Assembly: GCA_013822685.1 (NCBI GenBank)
Contig: PNKV01000002.1
Coordinates: 186,001-250,000, forward strand
Direction: 5' to 3'
Length of the DNA: 64,000 bases
From: Leptothrix sp. (in: b-proteobacteria)
GTDB lineage: Bacteria > Pseudomonadota > Gammaproteobacteria > Burkholderiales > Burkholderiaceae_C
Under the pieces are notes generated by a model. The model was given only the letters and a program-made list of their open reading frames with translations, did no database searches and was not told where the DNA came from. Below are positions 53,699 to 64,000 of the stretch, in pieces. The position numbers and the translations under genes are program-made. Position 1 is the stretch's first letter. Each line of letters starts with the position of its first letter.

Positions 53699-54718
53699 AT
53701 GCGTTTTTCTTGGAAGAAACAAATTGTCCACTTCGCGGTGGGTGCCCTGTCCATGTCGGTTTTGGCGGGCGCCGCCGTGGCTGACACCACCTTGCTCAAC
53801 GTCAGTTACGACGTGACCCGCGAGTTCTACAAGAATTACAACGTGGCCTTCACCAAGTACTGGAAGCAGACCACGGGGGAGACCTTGACCATCAACCAAT
53901 CGCACGGCGGCTCCAGCAAACAGGCGCGCAGCGTGGTCGACGGCCTGGAGGCCGACGTCATCACGATGAACCAGGCCAATGACATCGACCTGCTGGCCGA
54001 GCGTGGTCAGTTGATCCCAGCCGATTGGGCCAAACGCTTTCCCAACAACAGCGCGCCCACCGCATCGGTGACGGTCATCCTGGTGCACAAGGGCAATCCC
54101 AAGAACATCAAGGATTGGGATGACCTGGCCCGTCCTGGCGTCTCGGTCGTGATTCCCAACCCCAAGACTTCGGGCAATGGCCGCTACACCTACCTGGCGG
54201 CTTGGGGCTCGGTGATCAAAACCGGCGGAGACACGGCCAAGGCCAAGGCCCTGGTGCACAAGATCTTTGCCCACGTGCCGGTGTTCGATGGCGGCGGCCG
54301 GGCGGCCACCACCACGTTTGCCCAGCGCAACATTGGCGACGCCCTGGTGACTTTCGAGAGCGAAGTGCCCCTGATCCTCAATGAGTTCGGCGGCGGCTTC
54401 GAAGTGGTCTATCCCAAGTGGACGGTGCTGGCCGAGAACCCCGTCAGCGTGGTTGACAAGGTAGTTGACCGCAAGAAGACGCGCAAGCAGTCCGAAGCCT
54501 ATCTGAAGTATTTGTGGTCTGACGAAGGCCAGGCGATTGCGGCCAAGAACCACCTGCGCCCCCGCACCGACAAGGCCCAGGCCCTGTTCGCCAAAGAGTT
54601 CCCCAAGGTGAAGACCTTCACGGTGGACGAGGTGTTTGGCGGTTGGCAGAAGGCGCAGAAGGAGCACTTCAACGATGGCGCCGCTTACGACCAGATCCTG
54701 GGCCTGGGCAAGAAGTGA
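53699..54718 (+). CDS. sbp: Sulfate ABC transporter substrate-binding protein, second copy
   Basis: 339 residues, signal peptide (HFAVGALSMSVLAGAAVA). Same blocks as the first copy with clear divergence: [90 protein letters not shown] lies 8 bases before the ATG. It leads directly into cysT (26-base gap), so this copy is the operon partner of the transporter. Different affinity or preference (sulfate versus thiosulfate or another oxyanion) is possible. Confidence 0.95.
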   Translation: MRFSWKKQIVHFAVGALSMSVLAGAAVADTTLLNVSYDVTREFYKNYNVAFTKYWKQTTGETLTINQSHGGSSKQARSVVDGLEADVITMNQANDIDLLAERGQLIPADWAKRFPNNSAPTASVTVILVHKGNPKNIKDWDDLARPGVSVVIPNPKTSGNGRYTYLAAWGSVIKTGGDTAKAKALVHKIFAHVPVFDGGGRAATTTFAQRNIGDALVTFESEVPLILNEFGGGFEVVYPKWTVLAENPVSVVDKVVDRKKTRKQSEAYLKYLWSDEGQAIAAKNHLRPRTDKAQALFAKEFPKVKTFTVDEVFGGWQKAQKEHFNDGAAYDQILGLGKK

Positions 54719-54744
54719 CCGTGGCAGTATCAAACGGCTGACTC

Positions 54745-55587
54745 ATGATTTTCTCCAAAACTTTATTGCGCAAGCCCAGCGTGCTGCCGGGTTTCGATCT
54801 GGCGCTGGGCCTGACGCTGCTCTACCTGACCCTGATCGTGTTGCTGCCCTTGTCAGCCACCTTTTTGAAAACCTTCACGATGACCTGGCCGGCCTTCTGG
54901 GAGGCCGTGGCCTCGCCCCGCGTGGTGGCCTCCTACAAGCTGACCTTTGGCGCTTCGCTGGCCGCGGCCATCCTCAACGCCGTGTTTGGCCTGCTGGTGG
55001 CTTGGGTGCTGGTGCGGTATGAGTTTTTCGGCAAGCGCTTGATCGACGCCCTGGTGGACTTGCCTTTTGCCTTGCCCACGGCTGTGGCCGGCATCACCTT
55101 GACGGGCCTGTATGCCGGCAATGGGTGGATCGGCCAGTACCTGGAGCCCTTGGGCGTGAAGGTGGCGTTCACGCCCATCGGCGTGTTCGTGGCCATGACC
55201 TTCATCGGTTTGCCCTTCGTGGTCCGCACGGTGCAGCCCATCCTGGAAGACCTGGCCAGTGAGCTTGAAGAGGCCTCGGCCACCTTGGGTGCCACGCGCC
55301 TGCAAACCTTCACCAAGGTGATCCTGCCGATCCTGACGCCAGCCCTGCTGACCGGTTTCGCGCTGGCGTTTGCCCGCGCGCTGGGCGAATACGGCTCGAT
55401 CATCTTCATCGCGGGCAACATGCCCATGGTGTCAGAGATCACGCCGCTGCTCATCATCACCAAGCTTGAGCAATACGACTACCAGGGCGCCACCGCCATC
55501 GCCGTGGTCATGCTGTTGATGTCCTTTGTCATGCTGCTGGCCATCAATGCCCTGCAAGCGTGGACCCGCAAACGTCAAGGCAAGTGA
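54745..55587 (+). CDS. cysT: Sulfate ABC transporter permease CysT (CysU)
   Basis: 280 residues, six membrane segments. BPD_transp_1 domain with the cytosolic EAA loop [23 protein letters not shown] that docks on CysA, and the conserved [15 protein letters not shown] and [18 protein letters not shown]. Ends in a basic tail (WTRKRQGK). One base separates it from cysW. Confidence 0.96.
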   Translation: MIFSKTLLRKPSVLPGFDLALGLTLLYLTLIVLLPLSATFLKTFTMTWPAFWEAVASPRVVASYKLTFGASLAAAILNAVFGLLVAWVLVRYEFFGKRLIDALVDLPFALPTAVAGITLTGLYAGNGWIGQYLEPLGVKVAFTPIGVFVAMTFIGLPFVVRTVQPILEDLASELEEASATLGATRLQTFTKVILPILTPALLTGFALAFARALGEYGSIIFIAGNMPMVSEITPLLIITKLEQYDYQGATAIAVVMLLMSFVMLLAINALQAWTRKRQGK

Positions 55588-55588
55588 C

Positions 55589-56461
55589 ATGTCGCAATCA
55601 CCTCCCAATATTTCCCATAGCCGCACCGAGCCAGCCTGGGTGCGCCGCCTGCTGATCGGCGTGGCGCTGGCCTTCCTGGCGCTGTTCCTGTTCCTGCCTC
55701 TGGTGTCCGTGTTCTTCGAGGCCTTCAAGAAGGGCTGGGAGGTCTATTTGGCCTCCATCAATGAGCCCGATGCCCTGTCGGCCATCGTGTTGACGCTCAC
55801 CGCCGCCGTCATCGCCGTGCCTTTGAACCTGGTGTTCGGTGTGTCGGCCGCCTGGGCGATTGCCAAGTTCGATTTCCGCGGCAAGAGCATTTTGCTCACC
55901 TTGATCGACTTGCCGTTCTCGGTCTCGCCCGTGATCGCCGGCTTGATTTACGTCCTGCTCTTCGGCCTGCAAGGCTGGTGGGGGGAATGGTTGCGCGACC
56001 ATGATCTGAAAGTGATCTTCGCGGTGCCCGGCATCGTGCTGGCCACCATCTTCGTGACCTTTCCCTTCGTGGCGCGCGAGTTGATCCCGCTGATGCAGGC
56101 GCAAGGCCAGGAGCAGGAAGAGGCCGCCAGGGTGCTGGGCGCTTCGGGCTGGCAGACCTTCTTCAAGGTCACGCTGCCCAATGTGAAGTGGGCCTTGCTC
56201 TATGGCGTGATCTTGTGCAACGCTCGGGCCATGGGCGAGTTCGGGGCCGTGTCGGTGGTGTCCGGCCACATCCGCGGTCAGACCAACACTTTGCCCCTGC
56301 ACATCGAGATTTTGTACAACGAGTACCAGTTTGCCGCCTCGTTTGCGGTGGCGTCCATCCTGGCCAGCCTGGCACTGGTCACCCTGGTTTTGAAATTCAT
56401 CGTTGAGCGGCAGGTCAGGCAAGAGCTGGCCCAAGTCAAGGATGTTGGAGTTCCCGCATGA
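55589..56461 (+). CDS. cysW: Sulfate ABC transporter permease CysW
   Basis: 290 residues from the ATG at 55589, placed one base after the cysT stop. Six membrane segments; EAA loop [43 protein letters not shown] and [23 protein letters not shown] are typical. Overlaps cysA by ATGA, so subunits are made in fixed proportion. Confidence 0.96.
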   Translation: MSQSPPNISHSRTEPAWVRRLLIGVALAFLALFLFLPLVSVFFEAFKKGWEVYLASINEPDALSAIVLTLTAAVIAVPLNLVFGVSAAWAIAKFDFRGKSILLTLIDLPFSVSPVIAGLIYVLLFGLQGWWGEWLRDHDLKVIFAVPGIVLATIFVTFPFVARELIPLMQAQGQEQEEAARVLGASGWQTFFKVTLPNVKWALLYGVILCNARAMGEFGAVSVVSGHIRGQTNTLPLHIEILYNEYQFAASFAVASILASLALVTLVLKFIVERQVRQELAQVKDVGVPA

Positions 56462-57510
56462 GCATTGAAGTCAAGAACCTCGTCAAACGATTCGGGCCCA
56501 CCACGGTCTGTGACAACCTGAACATCGAAATCCCATCGGGTGAGTTGGTGGCGCTGCTGGGGCCCTCGGGCTCGGGCAAGACTTCGCTGCTGCGCATCAT
56601 CGCGGGCCTGGAGCAACCCGACAGTGGCTCGGTGCTGTTCCACGGTGCCGATGCCACCAATGTGTCGGTGCGCGAACGCCAGGTGGGCTTCGTGTTCCAG
56701 CACTATGCCTTGTTTGGCCACATGAGCATCTTCGAGAACGTGGCCTTTGGCCTGCGCGTGCGCCCCCGTGAAACACGCCCTGACGAAACCACGATCCGCA
56801 AGAAGGTGAACGAGCTGCTCAAGCTGGTTCAGCTGGACTGGATCGCCGACCGCTACCCGCACCAGTTGTCGGGCGGCCAGCGCCAGCGGATTGCCCTGGC
56901 GCGCGCGCTGGCGGTTGAGCCCAAGGTGCTGCTGCTGGACGAGCCCTTCGGCGCGCTTGATGCCAAGGTGCGCAAGGAGCTGCGCCGCTGGCTGCGCCGC
57001 CTGCACGATGAAGTGCACATCACCAGCGTGTTCGTGACCCACGACCAGGAAGAGGCCATGGAAGTGGCCGACCGCATCGTGGTGATGAACCAGGGCCGCA
57101 TCGAGCAGGACGGCGCGCCCGACGAGGTTTACGACCACCCGGCCACGCCTTTCGTGCTCAAGTTTCTGGGTGACGTGAACCTGTTCCATGGCCGTGACCA
57201 CGCGCCGGGCGCGGTGGCCGAATCCGCAGGCACGGGTGCCTCTGACGATGTGAGCTACGTGCGTCCGCACGAGATCCAGGTGCTGGCCCATCCCGAAGAA
57301 GGCAGCCTGGCCGTCACCCTAGCGCATGTGTTGACCGTGGGCCCGAACACCCGTCTGGAGTTCCGCCGGGCCGATGGCCAAGGCGAGGTGGACGTGGAGC
57401 TGCCCCGTGGCGAGTTCGCGGCCCTGCGTGACAGCGGCATCCTGGTGACGGGCGCCACGGTGCACCTCAAGCCGCGCCGTGTGCGCCGCTTTGCCGACAC
57501 CACTTCCTGA
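56458..57510 (+). CDS. cysA: Sulfate/thiosulfate ABC transporter ATP-binding protein CysA
   Basis: 350 residues. Walker [14 protein letters not shown], signature [16 protein letters not shown], Walker [13 protein letters not shown], switch His in [14 protein letters not shown]. The C-terminal TOBE-like regulatory domain ([22 protein letters not shown]) is complete. It energises CysT/CysW. Followed by cysB 13 bases later. Confidence 0.97.
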   Translation: MSIEVKNLVKRFGPTTVCDNLNIEIPSGELVALLGPSGSGKTSLLRIIAGLEQPDSGSVLFHGADATNVSVRERQVGFVFQHYALFGHMSIFENVAFGLRVRPRETRPDETTIRKKVNELLKLVQLDWIADRYPHQLSGGQRQRIALARALAVEPKVLLLDEPFGALDAKVRKELRRWLRRLHDEVHITSVFVTHDQEEAMEVADRIVVMNQGRIEQDGAPDEVYDHPATPFVLKFLGDVNLFHGRDHAPGAVAESAGTGASDDVSYVRPHEIQVLAHPEEGSLAVTLAHVLTVGPNTRLEFRRADGQGEVDVELPRGEFAALRDSGILVTGATVHLKPRRVRRFADTTS

Positions 57511-57523
57511 TGTTTGAACGCTT

Positions 57524-58477
57524 ATGAATTTTCAACAATTGAGATCAGTGCGAGAGGCGGTGCGCCGGGGCTTCAACCTGACCGAGGTGGCCAACGCACT
57601 GCACACATCGCAGCCAGGCGTCAGCCGCCAGATTCGTGAGCTGGAAGACGAGTTGGGCATTGAGTTGTTCGTGCGTGCTGGCAAGCGGCTGACGGGCCTG
57701 ACGGTGCCGGGCGCCGAGGTGCTGCCCATCATTGAACGCCTGCTGGCCGATTCCGAGAACCTGCGCAACGCCTCGCGCGATTTCTCGCAGCAGGATGCGG
57801 GCCCGCTGTCGATCGCGGCCACCCACTCGCAGGCGCGCTACGCCTTGCCATCGGTGGTGCGTGATTTCCGCGAGCTGTACCCGCAAGTGACCTTGAGCCT
57901 GCACCAGGGCTCGCCCCGCCAGGTGGCCGAGATGCTGCTGAGTGGCGAGGCCGACATTGGCGTGGCCACCGAGGCCCTGGACCAGTACGAGCAACTGGTG
58001 ACCTTGCCGTGCTACCGCTGGACGCACAGCGTCGTGGTGCCGCACGATCATCCTTTGCTGGACGGCCAGCCCTTGACTTTGCAGCGCCTGGCGCGCTTCC
58101 CGATGGTGACCTACGACTCGGGCTACACCGGCCGATCGCACATCGACGAGGCTTTTGCCAAGGAAGGCATCCAGCCCCGCATCGTGCTGAGCGCGATGGA
58201 CGCCGACGTGATCAAGACTTACGTTGAGCTGGGCATGGGCGTCGGGGTGGTGGCTTCGATCGCTTATGACGAAGAGCGTGACCGCAACCTGCGCGCCATT
58301 GATGCAGGGCATTTGTTCGCCGTCAACATGACGCGCATTGCATTCCGCCGTGGCGCTTTCTTGCGCGCCTACATTTTTGCCTTGATCGAGACCTTTGCCC
58401 CAACCTTGACGCGTTCCGTGGTGGAGCAGGCCATGCGCAGCACCAATGGCGATGAGCTGATCGACGATCAGGTTTGA
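57524..58477 (+). CDS. cysB: LysR-family regulator CysB
   Basis: 317 residues. Winged helix at the N-terminus (MNFQQLRSVREAVRRGFNLTEVANALHTSQPGVSRQ has the CysB-type start) and a co-inducer domain that in homologues binds O-acetylserine or N-acetylserine (ATHSQARYALPSVVRDF, GVATEALDQYEQLVTLPCYRW). It activates sulfate assimilation under sulfur limitation. Lying at the end of the cys operon, it is probably expressed with it, and both acetyltransferases in the window feed its inducer. Confidence 0.95.
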   Translation: MNFQQLRSVREAVRRGFNLTEVANALHTSQPGVSRQIRELEDELGIELFVRAGKRLTGLTVPGAEVLPIIERLLADSENLRNASRDFSQQDAGPLSIAATHSQARYALPSVVRDFRELYPQVTLSLHQGSPRQVAEMLLSGEADIGVATEALDQYEQLVTLPCYRWTHSVVVPHDHPLLDGQPLTLQRLARFPMVTYDSGYTGRSHIDEAFAKEGIQPRIVLSAMDADVIKTYVELGMGVGVVASIAYDEERDRNLRAIDAGHLFAVNMTRIAFRRGAFLRAYIFALIETFAPTLTRSVVEQAMRSTNGDELIDDQV

Positions 58478-58493
58478 CCGACGACGTGATCAG

Positions 58494-59936
58494 TCACTGG
58501 GCCTTGGCACCTTGCCAGCGCCCAGCGATGTTCTTCAGCAATTGATTGACGGCCGCCAGTTGACGGTTGCGCACATCCAGCAGGGTGCGCTCGCTGCTCA
58601 ACGCTGAGGTCTGAGCGGTCACCACGTTCAGGTAGCTGACCGTGCCCACGCGGTATTGCTCATTGGTGATGGCCAGGTTGCGCTGGGCGTATTCAAGCGC
58701 CTCTTGCTGCATCTGGGCTTCTGCCCGCAGCTGGCTGGCCAACACCAAGTTGTCCTCCACTTCCTGCAAAGCGGTCAGCACTGATTGGCGGTAAGTGGAT
58801 GTGGCCAGGTCGGCATTGGCCCGCGCCTGCTCGCTGGCAGAACGGCGGGCGCCGCCATCGAACAAGGTTTGCGCCAGCGCTGGGCCGATGGACCAGAACA
58901 GATTGGGCGCACTCAGCAAGTTGCTCAGGCTGGAGTTGCGGTAGCCCGCCGTGGCCGACAAGGTGAGCACCGGGAAGAAAGCTGCATCCGCCACCCCAAT
59001 CTGGGCATAAGCGGCGTTCACACGTTGCTGCGCGGCGGCGATGTCTGGCCGACGTTCCAGCAGTGTGGCGGGCAATGTGGCGGGCACCTCGGGCGGCTCG
59101 GGCAGAGCAGGGTTGACCGCAATGCTGAAAGACGATGGCGGCTGACCCAGCAACACGGCCAGCGCGTGTTCCAGCTGGGACCTCTGCGTGGCGGCTTCCA
59201 GGCCTTGCACCTGCGCGGTCTTGAGTTGGGTTTGCGCCTGCAGCACATCGGTCTGCGCGGCCACGCCCGATTGGTAACGGGCTTGCGTGAGGTCCAGCGA
59301 ACGCTGGTAGCCCGCGATGCTGCGCTCGATCAGGGCTTGCTGGGCTTCGGCCGTGCGCATCGACAAATAGGTTTGTGCCAAGGTGGCGCGGGCTGACAGC
59401 CGGGCCGCCTCCAAATCAGCCAAGCTGGCCCGGTAGCGGGCCTCGCTGCCACTGGTGGCTTGCGACAAACGCCCCCACAGGTCCAGCTCCCAGGCGGCGG
59501 TGGCCGACAATGAAATGCTGTTCTGCGGCCCCCGCTGGTTGTTGACGGACGAGGTGCTGGTTTGGCTGCCGCTGTCGCTGCGCGATCCCGACAAGCCTGC
59601 CGACAACGAGGGCATTTGCGCGGCCCGGCTGGCCCCCAGTTCGGCGCGGGCAATGGCCACTTGCGCCACGGCAGACTTGAGGTTCTCGTTGCCGATGAGC
59701 AATTGGCCTTGCAGCTCGTTCAGGACCGGGTCATTGAACAGCGTCCACCATTCGTCGGGCACTTGGCTGGCCGGGTTGGCGGGCGCGCGTTGCCACAACG
59801 CGGTCTCCTTGAATTGGGCGGGGGCAGGGGCCGGCACGGGTGGCTCAACCCGGGTCACCGCGCAGCCGCCCAGCAGCAATGCAAAGGCCCAAGGTGTGGC
59901 AAGGCGTGAAAGGTGGTGGATGCAGAGGGCTGGCAT
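58494..59936 (-). CDS. Outer-membrane efflux channel lipoprotein (NodT/OprM family)
   Basis: 480 residues, lipoprotein signal with lipobox LLGGC (Cys25). Two outer-membrane efflux (OEP) repeats: DEWWTLFNDPVLNELQGQLL, WELDLWGRLSQATSGSEARY, ERRPDIAAAQQRVNAAYAQIGVADAAFFPVLTLSA, and a matching C-terminal half. It forms the trimeric exit duct for the RND pump encoded upstream (9-base gap). Convergent with cysB. Confidence 0.95.
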   Translation of the reverse strand: MPALCIHHLSRLATPWAFALLLGGCAVTRVEPPVPAPAPAQFKETALWQRAPANPASQVPDEWWTLFNDPVLNELQGQLLIGNENLKSAVAQVAIARAELGASRAAQMPSLSAGLSGSRSDSGSQTSTSSVNNQRGPQNSISLSATAAWELDLWGRLSQATSGSEARYRASLADLEAARLSARATLAQTYLSMRTAEAQQALIERSIAGYQRSLDLTQARYQSGVAAQTDVLQAQTQLKTAQVQGLEAATQRSQLEHALAVLLGQPPSSFSIAVNPALPEPPEVPATLPATLLERRPDIAAAQQRVNAAYAQIGVADAAFFPVLTLSATAGYRNSSLSNLLSAPNLFWSIGPALAQTLFDGGARRSASEQARANADLATSTYRQSVLTALQEVEDNLVLASQLRAEAQMQQEALEYAQRNLAITNEQYRVGTVSYLNVVTAQTSALSSERTLLDVRNRQLAAVNQLLKNIAGRWQGAKAQ

Positions 59937-59945
59937 GGGGGTATC

Positions 59946-62900
59946 TCAGGCGGCAGAAGGCTGGGCATGCGGGACCAGGGCTCGCTTTTGGCGGCGACGG
60001 CTCAGGCGGTCCATGCACACAAAGACGACGGGCGTGGTGTACAGCGTCAGCAACTGGCTGAGCACCAGGCCGCCGACGATGGCGATGCCCAAAGGCTGGC
60101 GAAGCTCGGCGCCGTCGCCCGTGCCCAGCGCCAGTGGAATGGCGCCAAAGAGGGCGGCCAGCGTCGTCATCAGGATCGGCCGCAAGCGAAGCTGCGCTGC
60201 CTTGTGGATGGCCTGGGCCGCGCTGAGCACCTGGCCGCGCAGCGTCGCCTGCCTTTGTTGTTCCAAGGCGAAGTCGATCATCATGATGGCGTTCTTCTTG
60301 ACAATGCCGATCAGCAGCACCACGCCAATCAAGGCAATGATGGAGAACTCCGTCTTGAACAGCATCAAGGCGAGCAGGGCGCCCACGCCTGCGGAGGGCA
60401 GGGTGGACAAGATGGTGATCGGGTGGATCAGGCTTTCGTACAGGATGCCCAGCACCAGGTAGATCGTGATCACGGCGGCCAGGATGAGCAGCGGCTGGCT
60501 CTTGAGCGAAGCCTGGAAAGCATTGGCCGTGCCTTCAAAGGTGCCCCGGATGGAGACCGGCACGCCCAACTCGGCCACCGCGTTGTTGATCGCCTCGGTG
60601 GCCTGCGACAGCGAGCCGCCCGTTGGCAGGTTGAAGCTGATGGTGGAGGCCGGCGTGCCCTTGTCATGGCTGACCGACAGTGGCGCCAAGGTGGGCTCCA
60701 CGCGGGCCACCGCACTCAGTGGCACCTGCTCGCCACTGTCTGATGTGATGTAGAAGCTCTTGAGCGCATCGGGGCTTTGCAAGTATTCGGGCGCCAGCCC
60801 CATCACCACGCGGTATTGGTTCAGCGGGTTGAAGATGACGCCCACTTGCCGCTGGCCAAAGGCGTTGTTCAAGGTGTTGTCAATGTTGCGCATGGTCAAA
60901 CCCAGGCGCGTGGCAGCATCCCGGTCAATCACCAGCGAGGTCTGCTGACCACGGTCTTCCTGGTCGCTGCTCAGGTCTTCCAGTTGGGGCAGCTTGCTCA
61001 AAGCCTGGCGGATCTTGGGCTCCCAGGTGCGCAGGTCCTGCAGTTCGTCGGCCTGCAAGGTGTATTGAAACTCAGAATTGGATTGGCGCCCGCCAATGCG
61101 GATGTCTTGGCCCGAGCGCATGAACAGGCTGGCCCCTGGCACCTGGGTCAGCTTGGGCCGAAGGCGGTCGATCACCTGGTCGGCCGTGGCATCGCGCTCG
61201 CTCAAGGGCTTGAGTGCGATGAACATGTTGGCGGAATTGCGCTGCCCGCCACCAGTGAAGCCCGTGACGTTGGCCACCGCAGGGTCCTTGCGAACAATGT
61301 CCATGAAGCTGTCCAGCTTGGTCTTCATCGACTGGAACGAGCTGCCTTGGTCGGCCTGCACATTGGCGATGATGCGGCCCGTGTCTTGCGTTGGGAAAAA
61401 GCCCTTGTCGATGATTCGGTACAGGTGCACATTCAGCCCCACCACGGCGACCAAGGCGAGCAAGGCCAGGGGTTGATGCCTGAGCGTCCAGCCCAGTGAA
61501 CGGCGGTAGCCCCGCTGCACCGATGATTGAAAGGCCGCCAGTTTCCGGGCGATCCGGCCTGGGGCCTGTCGCACGGCCTGGCGTGGGCGCAGCAAGGCAG
61601 CGGCCATCATGGGCGTGGTGGTCAGCGAGACGACCATGGAGATCAGGATGGCCACCGACAGCACCACGGCAAACTCGCGGAACAACCTGCCCACAATGCC
61701 GCCCATGAACAAAATGGGAATGAAGGCGGCGATCAGGGACAGGCTGATGGACAGCACGGTGAAACCGATCTCACGGGCGCCATCCAGGGCGGCTTGCAAG
61801 GCGGTCTTGCCGCGCTCCATGTGGCGCGTGATGTTCTCGAGCACAACGATGGCATCGTCCACCACGAAGCCGGTGGCCACGGTCATCGCCATCAGCGACA
61901 GGTTGTCCAGGCTGTAACCCAGCAGGTACATCACACCCAAGGTGCCGGCCAGTGACACCGGCACGGCCACCGAAGGGATCAGCACGGCGCGGGCATTGCG
62001 CAGGAAGGCGTAGACCACCACGACGACCAGGCCGATCGAGATGGCCAGGGTCTTCTCGACCTCGTGCAATGAGGCCCGGATGGTGTGGGTGCGGTCCATC
62101 ACCACGCCCAGGTCGATGCCGGCGGGGATGGACGAACGCAGCTGGGGCAGCATGGCGTTGACACGGTCAACGGCCTCGATGATGTTGGCGCTGGGCGCCT
62201 TGTTGAGCAGCAAGAGGATGGCGGGCTTGCCGTTGGCCAGGCCGTAGGCGCGCACATCCTGCACCGAGTCGCTCACCGCCGCGACGTCTTTCAGGCGCAC
62301 GGCCGCCCCGTTGCGGTAGCTCAGGATGATGGGCGCGTATTCGGCGGCGGTGCGGGATTGGTCGTTGGCCCCAATCTGCCATTGCCGTTGGCCGTCTTCC
62401 ACCGTGCCTTTGGGGCGGTTGGCATTGGTGTTGACCAAGGCCATGCGCACCTGGTCCAGCGAGATGCCGTTGGCCACCAGCTGGTTGGGGTTCAGGTCCA
62501 CACGCACGGCGGGCAGCGATCCGCCGCCAATCGACACGTCGCCCACGCCATCGACCTGTGCCAGGCGCTGGGCCAGCACCGTGGACGCCGCGTCGTACAT
62601 CTGGGCCGTGCTGAGCGTGCTGGACGTCAGCGACAGGATCATGATGGGCGGATCGGACGGGTTGACCTTGCGGTAGGTCGGGTTGCTGGGCAGGCCGGTG
62701 GGCAACAAGGCCCGGGCGGCATTGATGGCGGCCTGCACGTTGCGCGCGGCACCGTCGATGTCCCGGTCCAAATTGAACTGCAAGGTCACCCGCGTGCTGC
62801 CCAATGATGAGTTGGACGTGATCTCGTTGACCCCGGCAATGCTGCCCAAGGCCCGCTCCAAAGGCGTGGCCACGGTGGCGGCCATGGTTTCGGCGCTGGC

Positions 62901-63059
62901 ACCGGGCAAGGAGGCCGACACCGAAATCGTCGGGTAGTCAATTTGCGGCAAGGGCGCGATGGGCAGCAGGAAGAACGCCAGCACCCCCACCAGCGCCATG
63001 CCGATGGTCAGCAGGGTGGTGGCCACAGGCCGGTTGATGAACGGGGCCGAGATGTTCAT
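59946..63059 (-). CDS. mdtC: RND multidrug efflux pump subunit, MdtC-like
   Basis: 1037 residues, full length for the family. Twelve membrane segments with two large periplasmic loops; start [25 protein letters not shown], proton-relay aspartates in TM4 ([16 protein letters not shown]), and second-half motif [26 protein letters not shown]. MdtB and MdtC form a mixed trimer that exports bile salts, novobiocin and similar compounds in E. coli. It overlaps the upstream MdtB-like gene by ATGA, consistent with joint assembly. Confidence 0.95.
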   Translation of the reverse strand: MNISAPFINRPVATTLLTIGMALVGVLAFFLLPIAPLPQIDYPTISVSASLPGASAETMAATVATPLERALGSIAGVNEITSNSSLGSTRVTLQFNLDRDIDGAARNVQAAINAARALLPTGLPSNPTYRKVNPSDPPIMILSLTSSTLSTAQMYDAASTVLAQRLAQVDGVGDVSIGGGSLPAVRVDLNPNQLVANGISLDQVRMALVNTNANRPKGTVEDGQRQWQIGANDQSRTAAEYAPIILSYRNGAAVRLKDVAAVSDSVQDVRAYGLANGKPAILLLLNKAPSANIIEAVDRVNAMLPQLRSSIPAGIDLGVVMDRTHTIRASLHEVEKTLAISIGLVVVVVYAFLRNARAVLIPSVAVPVSLAGTLGVMYLLGYSLDNLSLMAMTVATGFVVDDAIVVLENITRHMERGKTALQAALDGAREIGFTVLSISLSLIAAFIPILFMGGIVGRLFREFAVVLSVAILISMVVSLTTTPMMAAALLRPRQAVRQAPGRIARKLAAFQSSVQRGYRRSLGWTLRHQPLALLALVAVVGLNVHLYRIIDKGFFPTQDTGRIIANVQADQGSSFQSMKTKLDSFMDIVRKDPAVANVTGFTGGGQRNSANMFIALKPLSERDATADQVIDRLRPKLTQVPGASLFMRSGQDIRIGGRQSNSEFQYTLQADELQDLRTWEPKIRQALSKLPQLEDLSSDQEDRGQQTSLVIDRDAATRLGLTMRNIDNTLNNAFGQRQVGVIFNPLNQYRVVMGLAPEYLQSPDALKSFYITSDSGEQVPLSAVARVEPTLAPLSVSHDKGTPASTISFNLPTGGSLSQATEAINNAVAELGVPVSIRGTFEGTANAFQASLKSQPLLILAAVITIYLVLGILYESLIHPITILSTLPSAGVGALLALMLFKTEFSIIALIGVVLLIGIVKKNAIMMIDFALEQQRQATLRGQVLSAAQAIHKAAQLRLRPILMTTLAALFGAIPLALGTGDGAELRQPLGIAIVGGLVLSQLLTLYTTPVVFVCMDRLSRRRQKRALVPHAQPSAA

Positions 63060-64000
63060 CGCTTGAACCGCTGCACCAGCGCCGAGAAGCCCAGGTAAAT
63101 GACCGGCGTGGTGAACAGCGTGAGCAGCTGGCTGACAATCAACCCGCCCACCATGGTCACCCCGAGGGGGTGGCGCAACTCGCTGCCCACGCCGGTGCCC
63201 AGCATCATGGGCAGGGCGCCCAGCAACGCCGCCATCGTCGTCATCAGGATGGGCCGAAAGCGCAGCAGGCAGGCCTGGTAGATGGCCTCGCGCGGGTTCA
63301 GGCCCTGGTCACGCTCGGCCTCCAGCGCGAAGTCGATCATCATGATCGCGTTCTTCTTGACGATGCCGATGAGCAGCACGATGCCGATGACGGCGATGAT
63401 GCCCAGGTCGAGCCGGAAGACCAGCAAAGCCAGCAAGGCGCCCACGGCGGCCGAGGGCAGCGTGGACAAGATTGTCAGCGGGTGGATGTAGCTTTCATAG
63501 AGCACGCCCAGCACGATGTACATCGTGACCACGGCCGCGACCACGAGCAGCAAGGTGTTGCTCAAGGATGATTCGAACGCCCGGGCCGCGCCTTGGAAAT
63601 CGGTCTCGACGCTGACGGGCAGGTCCATGTTGGCCTGCTCGGCCTTGATGGCGTCGACCGCATCGCCCAGGGCCACGCCCGGCGCCAGGTTGAAGGACAA
63701 AGTGGCCGCAGGGAACTGAGCCACGTGGTTGATCACCAGCGGCGCCGCTTTTTCGCTGATGCGGGCCACGGACGACAAGGGCACCTGCACACCATCGGTG
63801 CCCGAGACATACAGGCTGTTCAGCGACTGTGGCCCCAACCGGTAGTTGGGTTCCACCTCCAGGATCACGCGGTACTGCATGGACTGCGTGAAGATCGTGG
63901 AGATGATGCGTTGCCCGTAGGCGTTGTAAAGCGCCGAGTCGATGGCGGCCACGCTCACGCCCAAGCGGCCGGCGGCATCGCGGTCAATGTCGACATAGGC
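63056..64000 (-). CDS. mdtB: RND multidrug efflux pump subunit, MdtB-like (5' part outside window)
   Basis: The frame is open to the last base of the window and encodes about 314 C-terminal residues, about a third of the protein. Visible are the second periplasmic docking/pore part ([31 protein letters not shown]), TM8-12, and [27 protein letters not shown]. The membrane-fusion protein MdtA should lie further upstream. Confidence 0.93.
   Translation of the reverse strand, partial: AYVDIDRDAAGRLGVSVAAIDSALYNAYGQRIISTIFTQSMQYRVILEVEPNYRLGPQSLNSLYVSGTDGVQVPLSSVARISEKAAPLVINHVAQFPAATLSFNLAPGVALGDAVDAIKAEQANMDLPVSVETDFQGAARAFESSLSNTLLLVVAAVVTMYIVLGVLYESYIHPLTILSTLPSAAVGALLALLVFRLDLGIIAVIGIVLLIGIVKKNAIMMIDFALEAERDQGLNPREAIYQACLLRFRPILMTTMAALLGALPMMLGTGVGSELRHPLGVTMVGGLIVSQLLTLFTTPVIYLGFSALVQRFKR

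Overview
The window is a dense, GC-rich bacterial chromosome segment with about 50 protein genes, short intergenic gaps and many ATGA start/stop overlaps. Gene content and order point to a betaproteobacterium of the order Burkholderiales (Comamonadaceae or a neighbouring family). The main reasons are the sbp-cysT-cysW-cysA-cysB order, darP/pmbA side by side, NasA followed by YbiB, and the Anbu proteasome homologue. The genus cannot be fixed from the sequence alone. I saw no tRNA, rRNA, CRISPR array, insertion sequence or phage gene.

Layout. 1-1635: the 3' part of a KefB/YbaL-type cation/proton antiporter, convergent with an extradiol dioxygenase. 2481-7554 (minus): a three-gene signalling operon of TonB-dependent receptor, YfiR-like periplasmic protein and hybrid histidine kinase. 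7731-14481: a nitrate-assimilation island with YbiB, NasA, a 22-codon remnant that looks like the start of nirD, a periplasmic protein with two PilJ/NarX P-box-like motifs and, divergently, a PP2C phosphatase-Ser/Thr kinase fusion. Two good sigma-54 promoter matches face away from each other between the last two. 14537-24575: housekeeping genes (dcd, a PHP phosphoesterase, yciO, plsY, an AI-2E exporter homologue, hda, a HAD phosphatase, pcnB, folK) plus two tandem paralogous membrane-anchored proteins of unknown function. 24778-31952: rpsU, a YqeY protein, a small sulfurtransferase, a TRAP transporter split over two strands, pmbA, darP and mogA. 32532-39333 (minus): a seven-gene MoxR-type membrane cluster (RDD, SpoIIM-like, unknown, DUF4129, DUF4350, MoxR, DUF58). 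39390-48241: a GGDEF-EAL protein, cysE, trmJ, suhB, mutS and Anbu.

The most interesting part is 48282-58477, a sulfur island. On the minus strand lie a serine acetyltransferase (EpsC), a family 2A encapsulin shell protein and a cysteine desulfurase carrying a Pro/Ala/Ser-rich N-terminal extension of about 245 residues. This is the architecture of a cargo-loaded sulfur nanocompartment. Divergent from it on the plus strand are two paralogous sulfate-binding proteins, the complete sulfate ABC transporter (CysT, CysW, CysA) and the LysR regulator CysB. Sulfate uptake, O-acetylserine synthesis, cysteine desulfuration and a protein shell are therefore encoded back to back, probably under common CysB control (inference). 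The window ends with an MdtB/MdtC-type RND efflux pair and its outer-membrane channel (58494-64000, minus), the MdtB-like gene running off the end.
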